Made by a program: the position numbers and the translations under genes | Part shown: one piece after another, positions 53,618 through 61,900 of the stretch | Layout of the letters: every line of letters begins with the position of its first letter | Position numbering within the stretch: the first letter of the stretch is position 1 | Notes under the pieces: model-generated | What the model was told of the DNA's origin: nothing | Databases searched by the model: none | Seen by the model: the letters and a program-made list of their open reading frames with translations, nothing else | DNA from: Sinorhizobium kostiense | GTDB lineage: Bacteria; Pseudomonadota; Alphaproteobacteria; Rhizobiales; Rhizobiaceae | Reading direction: 5' to 3' | DNA: 64,000 bases | Assembly (NCBI RefSeq): GCF_017874595.1 | Contig: NZ_JAGILA010000001.1 | Coordinates: 186,001 to 250,000 of the forward strand

Positions 53618-54907
53618 CTATTCCTCTTTGAGGCCGTAGAGTTTACGACGGAAGTCGGCCTTGTCCTTGAGATATGTGGCCGTCAATGTCGCAACAACAT
53701 ATTCCCGGAACTTTTCGCCGTATTTCTCGTAGGTGCTGTAGAATCCCTGTTTGTCGAAGACGAAGCGGGAAACGAAATCGCGCGGAACGAGCTGCGAGAT
53801 CAACCGGTTGACCAGCCATTGGTCGGGATGATCGGGCGCGGCCCTGACCAGCAGGAAGCGATTTGCGGGCGCCATCTCCTGCATCTTGACCGTTCCGGTC
53901 TGCGCAATTGCACGCGCCATTTCTTGAAGGAAGGGATAGGTTCCGTCGCGCGCGACGAGCGCTGCATTGCGGTGGATCCAGGTTTGCAGCCAGATGCGGT
54001 CGACCTTGGCGAGATCGACGTCCGGTTCGGCCTCATTGACCAGCCCGCGGATCCCCATGTCCGCCCGGTGCTGGAACAGACCGGATTCCTGCACCCAAGA
54101 GGCCTGCGGCAATTGAAGCCGGTTCGTCGCGGCGAGGAAGTCGTAGATACGCGCATGATCCATGATCGCTATGTAGCTCACTTGCCACGGCCGCGAACGT
54201 CGGAAGCCAGGCGCGGACGGATCGCAAATCACCGTCGTCGTCTTCTCGTCCATGAAAACATAGACGCCGCCGAAGTGGTTCGCCCAGAAGGCCTGGTGGC
54301 GAAAGACCAGTTGATCGGGTACCAGCGCGTTCTGCCGGATGTCCCCCGTAAACTGCGCCAGTTCCACCATCCGCTCGAGCATGGCATCGTCCGCCCAGGC
54401 GTTGGGCACGGTCTTCAAGCGGTCGATGAGCTCCCGAAGCTCAGCCGCCTTGCCGAGCATGCCTTCGGCCGAGAGCACCCGGAACCGGACTTCATTGATC
54501 GACAAGAGATCCTCGATGTCCTCGACCACCGACACCGAGTCCTCGATCTCCCCGTAAAGCGCGTCCTTGATCGTGACCGCGTTGATCGCGCGGCTGTTGG
54601 CGTTGAAGAATTCGTGCATCAGCGCCGCGGTGTTGGAAAAGCTCGTGTGTACGACCGGCAGCTCCGCCTGCGCCGGCGTCAGGATGATAAAGCGCCGGTT
54701 CACCCGATTGGGATCGAGATAGTCCTGGTCCCCGAGCTCGTATGCGATCTCCGGCGAGAAGCCGGTCATATCGATGCTGAAACGCTGAAGTGTCGTCGGC
54801 TTAAGTCCGAAACCTCCGAGCGCCCTGTTGTAGCGGGAGACAAGGTGCGGCTCGGAAACGTCGAGCAGCCGTCCGTAGATGAGCTCGGCTTCGAGAAGGC
54901 GCTTCAT
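53618..54907 (-). CDS. Uncharacterised conserved protein, DUF6638-like (gene 4 of AAA operon)
   Basis: A 429-residue soluble protein with no catalytic motif I can identify. Distinct segments are LLEAELIYGRLLDVSEPHLV at the start, RRFIILTPAQAELPVVHTSF, the helical LLSINEVRFRVLSAEGMLGK, HFGGVYVFMDEKTTTVICDP and IMDHARIYDFLAATNRLQLP. It reads as a mixed alpha/beta protein and is mainly hydrophilic. The domain name is from memory, with low certainty. Next to the AAA ATPase gene (19-base gap) and three bases before gene 5, it is likely part of one complex. Confidence 0.6.
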   Translation of the reverse strand: MKRLLEAELIYGRLLDVSEPHLVSRYNRALGGFGLKPTTLQRFSIDMTGFSPEIAYELGDQDYLDPNRVNRRFIILTPAQAELPVVHTSFSNTAALMHEFFNANSRAINAVTIKDALYGEIEDSVSVVEDIEDLLSINEVRFRVLSAEGMLGKAAELRELIDRLKTVPNAWADDAMLERMVELAQFTGDIRQNALVPDQLVFRHQAFWANHFGGVYVFMDEKTTTVICDPSAPGFRRSRPWQVSYIAIMDHARIYDFLAATNRLQLPQASWVQESGLFQHRADMGIRGLVNEAEPDVDLAKVDRIWLQTWIHRNAALVARDGTYPFLQEMARAIAQTGTVKMQEMAPANRFLLVRAAPDHPDQWLVNRLISQLVPRDFVSRFVFDKQGFYSTYEKYGEKFREYVVATLTATYLKDKADFRRKLYGLKEE

Positions 54908-54926
54908 GCGGAAGGGCTCTCTTGCA

Positions 54927-56843
54927 TCAACTCTGCCATCTGCCCTCGCGCTTCATTGTCTCGATCTCGCGGATCGCCTTTTCGCGCTGGCGTTCGCGGC
55001 GGATGAGGTCGGCGATTGCTGCGTCGTCCGACTTGTCGGTATAGCGGAATTCACTGTCGGCGTAGCGGTTGATTTCCTGCAGCACCATGTCGATGGTGAT
55101 CGGGCCGCGCAGTTCCTCGATCATGGCTTTCTTCTCGTCGTAGGATTTGTGCATAAAGGCGCCTGTATCCTTGAACCAGTCGTCGGGCAGTTCGACGTCC
55201 ATCGCCCGCATCTTTATAGCGTCAGTAATGTTCCTGATCGCCCGGCCGGTGAAGCGCGGCTCCGCCTCTTTGATCAAGTGCAGGTAGGCTCCGACATCCG
55301 CAAGCGTGGCGATCTTGCCCCTCTCCTTCTGGTAGCGTTCCCAGACGGCAAGGAGCCCCTCCTCAAGCGGCCGTGAATGCGCTGCGTAAGACTGCGATAC
55401 GGCGCGCTTGATCTCTTGCCCGGCATAGAGATCGTGCTGGCCGAGGGGGATCTGGTGATTCCTGCCGACGAGCAGCGCGAAGATATCGATGTAATCCGCC
55501 TCGGTTTGCGGCCCGTCCACCAGCCAGCGCGCTCCGGCCCGCTGACGCAGCGCATCATCGACATTCTCGGGATAATTGGAGAACATGCCGAAAGTGCAAT
55601 TGCCGCGTATGACCGTCGAGGCGCCGGCGAAGCTCTCCATCAGCACCGCCGTCACCTCGTGCTGGCCGGCCGAGGCGCGGTCGTCGGAGCGCTTCGCCGT
55701 TACCTGGTCGACATCGTCGATCGTGCCGAAGCCGATCGCTCGCGGGTTCATGACATTGTTGACGAACTCCTTGCAGTTCTGGCCCGACTTGCCCTGATAG
55801 GACGAAATCTGGTCGACGCCGAAATTCTCATAATGGAAGGCGTAGCCGGCCACCCCGCAATAATCGTGGAGGATGCCGGCAAGCATCTGTATCAGGATCG
55901 TCTTGCCGGTCCCGGGCATGCCGTCGCCGATGAAGGTGAAGAGAAAGCCGCCGAGTTCGACGAACGGGTTCATCTGCCGGTCGAAGTCGTAGGCCATCAG
56001 CATCTTGGCAAGTTTCAGCGCCTGATACTTGGCGATGTGGTTGCCGATGATCTCCTCCGGCTTCTTGAAGGTCATCACAAGAGGCTTGCGCTTCTGTCCG
56101 GGCGCGACGTCGAAGCCATTGAGGGTGAAGTCATCCTGGTCGAGCCGGATGTGCACATTCTCGAAATTCTGCAAGCCGGTGAAGCGCGCCTTACGTGAGA
56201 GCAATCCCTCGAGCGCCACACGAGAAAGGGCCCGGGCGCGTGCCGTCATGGCAAGCTCGTCGGGTGCGCCGGCGATGCTGCGGTCGAGCGCCGCCACAAT
56301 GCTTTTCATCGCATCCTGCGGCGTGTCGAAGAGAAAATCCGGCTCGGCGGCGTCATCGACCGGCTCGCCCTCCCCTTGCAAGGTCGCGCCGAGATACGCG
56401 GCGAGCGTGAAGGCGGCAACATAAGCCGAAGCTGAAAGCAGCGCCTTGAAATGCTCCGCATCATCGCCGGTGAGCGCTGCGGTCGAGTTGCGCGCCTGCA
56501 ATTGTTCGAGATTGGTCTGCCGCGAGAAGAGCTCGGCAACGGCAAGCGCCACCTGAATGCCGCGGCGGGTGCGGTAGAGCACGGCGTGCTGCGCCGGAGA
56601 GAGCAGCGGATCGCCGCTGCGGATCGACTGGATGGTACGGGCGAGTTCGACCTCTCGGGTACGGCGTTGGCCGCCGGTCGACACGGTCGAGACGAAGCGA
56701 CGCCCCGTTCCGGCAAGCGGCGCTCCCGCTGGCGTATCGCCCCGCTCGAGGATCATGAGCTTGGTGACAAGGCTCTGGGCGATCGCCTGATGCCTGGCTA
56801 TGTCGTCCTCGTGCAGAGTCGTGAGCCCCGTATTCAACGTCAT
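54927..56843 (-). CDS. AAA-family ATPase (gene 3 of AAA operon)
   Basis: A 638-residue protein with a helical N-terminal domain of about 250 residues and one AAA module. Walker A is FTFIGDGMPGTGKTILIQML (302-321). Walker B is unusual: IGFGTIDDVDQVTAKRSDDR, with an Asp-rich end in place of the usual hhhhDE. Sensor 1 is FSNYPENVDDALRQRAGARW, and the lid includes FTGRAIRNITDAIKMRAMD. An acidic C-terminal helix ends REKAIREIETMKREGRWQS. It belongs to no well-known remodelling family by my reading. Its operon partners have no known ATPase substrates, so a dedicated adaptor system is inferred. Confidence 0.72.
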   Translation of the reverse strand: MTLNTGLTTLHEDDIARHQAIAQSLVTKLMILERGDTPAGAPLAGTGRRFVSTVSTGGQRRTREVELARTIQSIRSGDPLLSPAQHAVLYRTRRGIQVALAVAELFSRQTNLEQLQARNSTAALTGDDAEHFKALLSASAYVAAFTLAAYLGATLQGEGEPVDDAAEPDFLFDTPQDAMKSIVAALDRSIAGAPDELAMTARARALSRVALEGLLSRKARFTGLQNFENVHIRLDQDDFTLNGFDVAPGQKRKPLVMTFKKPEEIIGNHIAKYQALKLAKMLMAYDFDRQMNPFVELGGFLFTFIGDGMPGTGKTILIQMLAGILHDYCGVAGYAFHYENFGVDQISSYQGKSGQNCKEFVNNVMNPRAIGFGTIDDVDQVTAKRSDDRASAGQHEVTAVLMESFAGASTVIRGNCTFGMFSNYPENVDDALRQRAGARWLVDGPQTEADYIDIFALLVGRNHQIPLGQHDLYAGQEIKRAVSQSYAAHSRPLEEGLLAVWERYQKERGKIATLADVGAYLHLIKEAEPRFTGRAIRNITDAIKMRAMDVELPDDWFKDTGAFMHKSYDEKKAMIEELRGPITIDMVLQEINRYADSEFRYTDKSDDAAIADLIRRERQREKAIREIETMKREGRWQS

Positions 56844-56846
56844 CAG

Positions 56847-57995
56847 TCACACCTCGCTCACCACCTGGTTGCCGGAAATCACATGCACCTTGTAATCGCC
56901 GAACACCGCGGCCGCCTCGCCGGAAGCGTAGAGCGCCTGATAGGCGTCGTGCGGCACCAGAGCATGCTTCTCATAGGCGCTAACACCCATGCGGGCGGCC
57001 TCAAGATTGTCGGTGTCGATATGGAACTCCTCCCGCGCCGGCGTCGAGGACCAGAAGCCGCTGCTGGCTGGACGCTCGGCCTTGGACAAGACTTCCTGCA
57101 CGGTCCAGGTCAACAGCCATGCATTCTCCGATTTGCGCACCTTCGACAGGATTTCGTTGATCTTCGCATTGTTCTCGGTGATCCCCGCAGAATAGAACGG
57201 TCCGAGCACGATGCGCCGAAGCTGTTTCGGGTGCAGCTCGGGAAAATCTTGGTCGAGCATCGTAGCGATCGTTGCCGGCGTTAGCGAATAAGCGCTGTGC
57301 TTGGAGGCAAAATCGTCGAAGCGGCTGGCGAGCTCCGGATTGAGCAGGCCGCCGACCGGAAGCGGAACTTCGATGTCCGGGTTGAGCTTGCCGTCTCTGG
57401 TGACCAACATCTCGACAATGTTTTCGGATGAATCCTCGATTGTCGCAATGTAGATCATCGGCAGCGTCTGGGTACCGTCGAAGGCACCCCAGGAGACCAC
57501 GTAAAAGGGCCGCATCGTCTTCGGATTGACGGCAACGCGAATTGTCTCCGGTAGGATGAAGGGCGAGAAGATGTCGCCCTTGCCAATCTGCTCGAGATAG
57601 AGCCGCTCGGCCATCCGGGTCTGCAGGGCCTCCGGAAAGGCCTTCTGCCGGAGAATGAAATCAACCATCTCCTCCCGTAACCCGTCTGCGGGGGGAATGC
57701 TCGCCAACCGCTTTTCGGCGCTCTGCCGGTCGTTTTCGAGTTCCAGCACATTCTGGAAGACGGGAAAGCCGCTTTCCGCGCGCGAGATTCGGAACTGCTC
57801 GACGAAGCCGATGCGGTTCTCCCAGCACGTGACCGATGCCTTCAGCCGCGCGAGATAGGAGGCGATCACCTCGCCGACGACAGGGTTGCGATAGAGCGGC
57901 GAATTGCGGTCGCCAAGGAACAGGTCCAGCCCCGCCAGCGCAGCCCGGATGGATGTGAAATATTGCCTGACGGCAGGAGAAGCCGCGGCGTTCAT
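56847..57995 (-). CDS. Uncharacterised protein (gene 2 of AAA operon)
   Basis: A 382-residue protein starting MNAAASPAVRQYFTSIRAAL at ATG 57995, where GGGAGGAG lies 4 bases upstream; an earlier frame to 58040 lacks a site. No family was recognised. The first half is helical with YRNPVVGEVIASYLARLKAS and FQNVLELENDRQSAEKRLAS; the second half has several beta-like strands (MRPFYVVSWGAFDGTQTLPM, KLNPDIEVPLPVGGLLNPEL) and ends in AVFGDYKVHVISGNQVVSEV. The stop lies three bases before the ATPase start, so the two are tightly co-expressed. Confidence 0.6.
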   Translation of the reverse strand: MNAAASPAVRQYFTSIRAALAGLDLFLGDRNSPLYRNPVVGEVIASYLARLKASVTCWENRIGFVEQFRISRAESGFPVFQNVLELENDRQSAEKRLASIPPADGLREEMVDFILRQKAFPEALQTRMAERLYLEQIGKGDIFSPFILPETIRVAVNPKTMRPFYVVSWGAFDGTQTLPMIYIATIEDSSENIVEMLVTRDGKLNPDIEVPLPVGGLLNPELASRFDDFASKHSAYSLTPATIATMLDQDFPELHPKQLRRIVLGPFYSAGITENNAKINEILSKVRKSENAWLLTWTVQEVLSKAERPASSGFWSSTPAREEFHIDTDNLEAARMGVSAYEKHALVPHDAYQALYASGEAAAVFGDYKVHVISGNQVVSEV

Positions 57996-58053
57996 TGAAC
58001 TCCTCCCGGCAGATGCCGAAAGGCGGCCGGAACTCGTCATTGCCGCCTGCCGG

Positions 58054-59142
58054 TCACTGCTTCACGTAATTTGCCGCATTGTGCTTTTCCATTACTGCCT
58101 GGAAGCGACGGGCGAAGGCGTCGTCGGCGAGCTTCTTGCGCCTCTGGATGTCCTGCGTCGCCAGCATGTTCTTTTCATGCATTTCAAGCAGGTCGCCGAT
58201 ATGGCGCTGCGCCGCCGCACCGATTCCCGCCATTGTCTCCTCAGCGGCGGTGTCGACCTGGCTGCCGAGCGTGTTGATCCTGTGGGCGACATCCTGCTGC
58301 GCCGCCGTTTTCAAGGAATCCTCGAGCGCCTTGTAGAGCACGATACGCTGTTCGGTATCGATCGTCAGTTTGTTGATCAGCGTGTTCTGGGCGGCAATCT
58401 GGTTGTTGAGCGAATCGACGAAGGTTTGGAACATTGCCGTGTAGCGCTCGAATGTCTGGCTCTCGGCAAGCAGCTCCTGTTCCTTGGCTTGCTTCTCGTT
58501 ATATTCGGTGGCAAGCCGCGAGCGCTCGCCTTCGAGTTCGGTGCGGGCCATCTGGTCCGTCGAGGCCGCGATCCGGTTCTCGATATCGAGTAGCAGAGGA
58601 TTGAGCTCCTCGATACGCTTCTGCGTTTCCTCGAGCGCCGCCATCGTGCCCTTGCGCCGCTCGATCACCTGGATGAGGCTCTGCTCTGAAGTCTTGTAGC
58701 GCTGGTCGAGGATCGCTCTCTGCTCCTTGAGGATGCCGACGATCGTATCGGATTTGGCAAGCAGTTCCTGAAGGTTTCCGGCGAGCGACATGTTGCGCAC
58801 GCGGTCGGTGCGCATGCGTTGCATCGACTGTTTCGAGAAGATGCCGATGAACTTTTCGTATCCGGTATAGCCTTTCATGCTCTCGAATTCGGCGCCGAAA
58901 ACATTGGTCGCGTCTTCGAGGCCGATGATCAGGTCGGCGATATTGGCCTCCATCACCTTCTGCTGTTGGATGACGTCCTGAATGCGGGCATTCTCGATGT
59001 CGAAATTGACGTCGCCGAGCCTAGTGTCGGCCTTGGCGAACTGTTCGAGAACGACACCGGACTGCTGAAGCTTGCTGCGCATCTCGTCGACGACGCTCTT
59101 CGTCTTCTCGATCTCAGCGTCAAAATTCTGAAGAGTTGCCAT
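58054..59142 (-). CDS. Coiled-coil protein, possibly TelA-like (gene 1 of AAA operon)
   Basis: A 362-residue, almost wholly helical protein without membrane segments. Heptad-rich regions are about 1-60 (FDAEIEKTKSVVDEMRSKLQ), 120-240 (AILDQRYKTSEQSLIQVIER, RIEELNPLLLDIENRIAAS) and 240-310. The block LEDATNVFGAEFESMKGYTG with KFIGIFSKQSMQRMRTD is distinctive. The overall design recalls TelA-type tellurite/toxic-anion resistance proteins, but no defining motif was matched, so this is a hint only. It is the first gene of the operon, with AAGGGGGTGGG before ATG 59142. Confidence 0.6.
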   Translation of the reverse strand: MATLQNFDAEIEKTKSVVDEMRSKLQQSGVVLEQFAKADTRLGDVNFDIENARIQDVIQQQKVMEANIADLIIGLEDATNVFGAEFESMKGYTGYEKFIGIFSKQSMQRMRTDRVRNMSLAGNLQELLAKSDTIVGILKEQRAILDQRYKTSEQSLIQVIERRKGTMAALEETQKRIEELNPLLLDIENRIAASTDQMARTELEGERSRLATEYNEKQAKEQELLAESQTFERYTAMFQTFVDSLNNQIAAQNTLINKLTIDTEQRIVLYKALEDSLKTAAQQDVAHRINTLGSQVDTAAEETMAGIGAAAQRHIGDLLEMHEKNMLATQDIQRRKKLADDAFARRFQAVMEKHNAANYVKQ

Positions 59143-59441
59143 TTCCCACCCCCTTCATCCGTACCGACAGATACGTCAGCGGACCAAATTACTCAGCCTT
59201 CAATTGCAGTTATATAAAGGATGTCCGGCAGGCGAGGACAAGACGCAATCGGGCTTTTTTCGCTCCATCGCATCGCAAGGGGAAGTGAAGCGTTAGCCCT
59301 ACCGCGCAGGGCGTCCTGCAGGACACCTACGCTGTGGCCAATGCGCTAGCCCTGCGACGCGCTGAAGCGGCTCGGGGCCGTGCCCGAATGTAACCGTCCT
59401 GACCCGAAACCATCCATGGGAATGGCCTCACCCCCTTGAGC

Positions 59442-61016
59442 TTACATACCGGTAGTGCTCTTCATCGGCAGGGCTACAGCCAGCGGCGCCGACAAAACTC
59501 GTTCCGCCAGTCGGGCGATGTCCGCGTCGTCGCTCACGGCTCGGAATCGGGCCCAAATTGCGTTGTAGAACAAGATGGCGGTTAAGGCGGTGAAATCATG
59601 CGCGAGCGTCGCCGGATCGGCAGTTGCCGAAACGAGGGCACGGGCTTCGCGCCACGTCTGGCGCAAGACCATGATCTGAGGGCGATCGGACAGCCGGCCG
59701 ATCAGCGCATCGAAAGCATCGGCACCCGCCCCCTGCTGTGCACGCAAGCCCCTGGTGGCGGTCGCCAAAGCGTGAATGCCGTTCGCCCCTTCGTAGATCG
59801 AGGAAATCCGGGCGTCGCGCCATGTCTGGCCGACCCTATATTCGGTGAGATATCCGTAACCGCCGAGGATCTGAATGCCGAGATCGGCCGCCCTGATTCC
59901 GGCATCCGTGCAGAAGACCTTGCAGACCGGGGTCAGGAAGTCCGCGAGGGCCTCTGTTTCGCCGCGCGCCTGCTCCACCAGCGTCACATGGACCATGGCC
60001 CGGGCGCCGAGGACGAGCGCACGCTGCTCATCGAGCATCCGCTGCACATCGGCGTGATCGGCAAGCACCGCATCGCTGCCGTCGGCCCGGCGCCCCTGCG
60101 TCCGCTCGGCCGCATAGGCGGAGGCGATGGCAAATGCCCGTGCCGCGTGGGCAACCCCCTGCAAGGCGACATCGAGCCTTGCGTGGTTCATCACGGTGAA
60201 CATGGCCCTCAGCCCCCCGCCCTCCGCACCGATCAATTCGGCCGGAGTGGCATCGAAGGCCATCTGGCAGGTGGGCGAGGCGTGGAGGCCGAGCTTCTCC
60301 TCGATGCGCGTGATCCTGATCGATGAACCCGCCTGTGACTTGCTGGCGAGGAAGAGTGAAAGGCCCTTCACCCCGTCGTCGATCGTGCCGGTGCGGGCAA
60401 GAATGAGATGCAGGACATCCTCCGACATGTCCTGATCGCCGCCCGAGATGAAGATCTTTTCCCCGTCGATGCGCCAGCCATCGGCCTGCCGCCTCGCCCG
60501 CATGCGGATGCGTGAGAGATCCGACCCGGCGCCGGACTCGGTCAGGCACATCGTGGACAGCGCGTGACCTGCCGCCAGGCGCGGTATCCACACCGCCTGT
60601 TGCGCCTCGGTGCCAAACTGAAGGAGTGTGGAAATGGCGCCCGGAACGAGATTGCAGACCATCTGAAGGGAATGGCAGGCGCCGGAGAAAATTTCCGACA
60701 CCATTGCGGCGATCAGGGGGCCCTGCCCCATGCCGCCGAAGGATTCCGGCGCGCTCAGCCCCTGCCAGCCCATCTCCGCGAGTTGGCCGAAAGCCTCGCC
60801 GAAGCCGTCCGGCATGCGGACACGACCATTCTCCAGCCGGCAGCCCTGCCGATCGCCCAGCTCGTCGAGCGGCGCGATCACCCCTTCGGCAAAGGCCGCG
60901 AAATGAGCGACGATCCCCTCGGCCAGCTCGTCGTCCCAATCCGGCAGTGAGGGGGCATCGGCCACCCGGCGCAGCGAGAACAGGATGTCGTCGACCGGCG
61001 CGGTGAAGGAGATCAC
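59442..61016 (-). CDS. Acyl-CoA dehydrogenase
   Basis: A 524-residue flavin enzyme of the acyl-CoA dehydrogenase family, oxidising a CoA thioester at the alpha-beta bond. The start is a GTG at 61016 overlapping the stop of the upstream amidohydrolase (GTGA); the frame upstream has no family similarity. FAD/substrate blocks are MCLTESGAGSDLSRIRMRAR, DGWRIDGEKIFISGGDQDMS and IQILGGYGYLTEYRVGQTWR; the catalytic Glu is in ISSIYEGANGIHALATA. A C-terminal extension past the usual 380 residues (DFTALTAILFYNAIWARFRA) resembles the long group that includes phenylpropanoyl- and branched-chain-type enzymes. It is last in the marR-ligase operon. Confidence 0.87.
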   Translation of the reverse strand: MISFTAPVDDILFSLRRVADAPSLPDWDDELAEGIVAHFAAFAEGVIAPLDELGDRQGCRLENGRVRMPDGFGEAFGQLAEMGWQGLSAPESFGGMGQGPLIAAMVSEIFSGACHSLQMVCNLVPGAISTLLQFGTEAQQAVWIPRLAAGHALSTMCLTESGAGSDLSRIRMRARRQADGWRIDGEKIFISGGDQDMSEDVLHLILARTGTIDDGVKGLSLFLASKSQAGSSIRITRIEEKLGLHASPTCQMAFDATPAELIGAEGGGLRAMFTVMNHARLDVALQGVAHAARAFAIASAYAAERTQGRRADGSDAVLADHADVQRMLDEQRALVLGARAMVHVTLVEQARGETEALADFLTPVCKVFCTDAGIRAADLGIQILGGYGYLTEYRVGQTWRDARISSIYEGANGIHALATATRGLRAQQGAGADAFDALIGRLSDRPQIMVLRQTWREARALVSATADPATLAHDFTALTAILFYNAIWARFRAVSDDADIARLAERVLSAPLAVALPMKSTTGM

Positions 61017-61888
61017 GTGCCGACACCCAGAAGCCGCATCGCATTCTCCTTGAGGATGAGCGGGCGCACATCGTCTTTGAAATCCGCCTTGTCGAAAGCG
61101 TCGAGCCATTTCTCTGGCGCGATCATCGGCCAGTCGGAGCCGAAGAGCATCTTGTGCTTCAGGAGGCTGTTGGCGTAGCGCACCAGGATAGGCGGGAAGT
61201 ATTTCGGCGACCATCCCGACAGGTCGATATAGACATTCGGCTTGTGTTGCGCGACGGCCAGCGCCTCTTCCTGCCAGGGAAAGCTCGGATGGGCCGCGAT
61301 GATGTTCATGTCGGGGAAATCGGCGGCTACGTCGTCAAGATACATCGGGTTGGAGTATTTGAGGCGCATGCCGTTGCCGCCGCGCATGCCGGATCCCACG
61401 CCCGTCTGGCCGGTGTGGAAAAGCGCGACGCAACCGTGTTCGGCAAGCACCTCGTAGAACGGATAGGCCATCCGGTCGTTGGGATAGAAGCCCTGCATGG
61501 TGGGGTGGAACTTGAACCCCTTGATGCCATGCTGCTCGATCAGCCGGCGCGCCTCGCGCACGGCCATCTTCCCCTTCCAGGGGTCGATCGAGGCGAAGGG
61601 GATCAGGACGTCGTCGTTCTCTTTGACGAGTTCGAGCACCTCGTCGTTGGAGTAACGGCGATAGCCCGTCTCACGTTCGGCGTCGACGGGGAAGATCACC
61701 GCCGCGATGTTCATCGCGCGGTAATGCGCGGCCGTTTCCGGAATGGTCGGCGGGTGCTTCCATGGAGCGCCAAAATAGCTCGCCATCGTTGACTGCAACT
61801 CGTCATAGCCATCATCCGCGTGGCAGCCGCAGGGCTCTTCGGCATGAGTATGGATGTCGATCGCGCGGACCTTGGCAAAATCCACCAT
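61013..61888 (-). CDS. Amidohydrolase-2 family protein
   Basis: A 291-residue metal-dependent hydrolase/decarboxylase-fold protein of the ACMSD-like amidohydrolase-2 group. Metal ligands are in AIDIHTHAEEPCG (HxH), MNIIAAHPSFPWQEE (His) and LFGSDWPMIAPEKW (Asp). Family members split or decarboxylate ring or beta-keto-acid compounds. In Agrobacterium hydroxycinnamate catabolism, as I recall, a protein of this class hydrolyses a beta-ketoacyl-CoA, which fits an operon with a CoA ligase and a dehydrogenase. It lies 12 bases after the ligase and overlaps the dehydrogenase gene. Confidence 0.82.
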   Translation of the reverse strand: MVDFAKVRAIDIHTHAEEPCGCHADDGYDELQSTMASYFGAPWKHPPTIPETAAHYRAMNIAAVIFPVDAERETGYRRYSNDEVLELVKENDDVLIPFASIDPWKGKMAVREARRLIEQHGIKGFKFHPTMQGFYPNDRMAYPFYEVLAEHGCVALFHTGQTGVGSGMRGGNGMRLKYSNPMYLDDVAADFPDMNIIAAHPSFPWQEEALAVAQHKPNVYIDLSGWSPKYFPPILVRYANSLLKHKMLFGSDWPMIAPEKWLDAFDKADFKDDVRPLILKENAMRLLGVGT

Positions 61889-61900
61889 TTCTAACCTCCG

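Noticed and set aside
52373-55006. 877-codon plus-strand frame opposite the DUF2333- and DUF6638-like genes
   Set aside because: Although long, it lies antisense to two genes with good packing and ribosome binding sites; its composition (Arg, Asp, Val, His) is that of a reverse-strand shadow.
59143-59441. GTCCTGCAGGAC palindrome between the AAA operon and the dehydrogenase gene
   Set aside because: A single short palindrome containing a PstI-like site; no second copy or link to a gene start was found, so it was not listed as a regulatory site.
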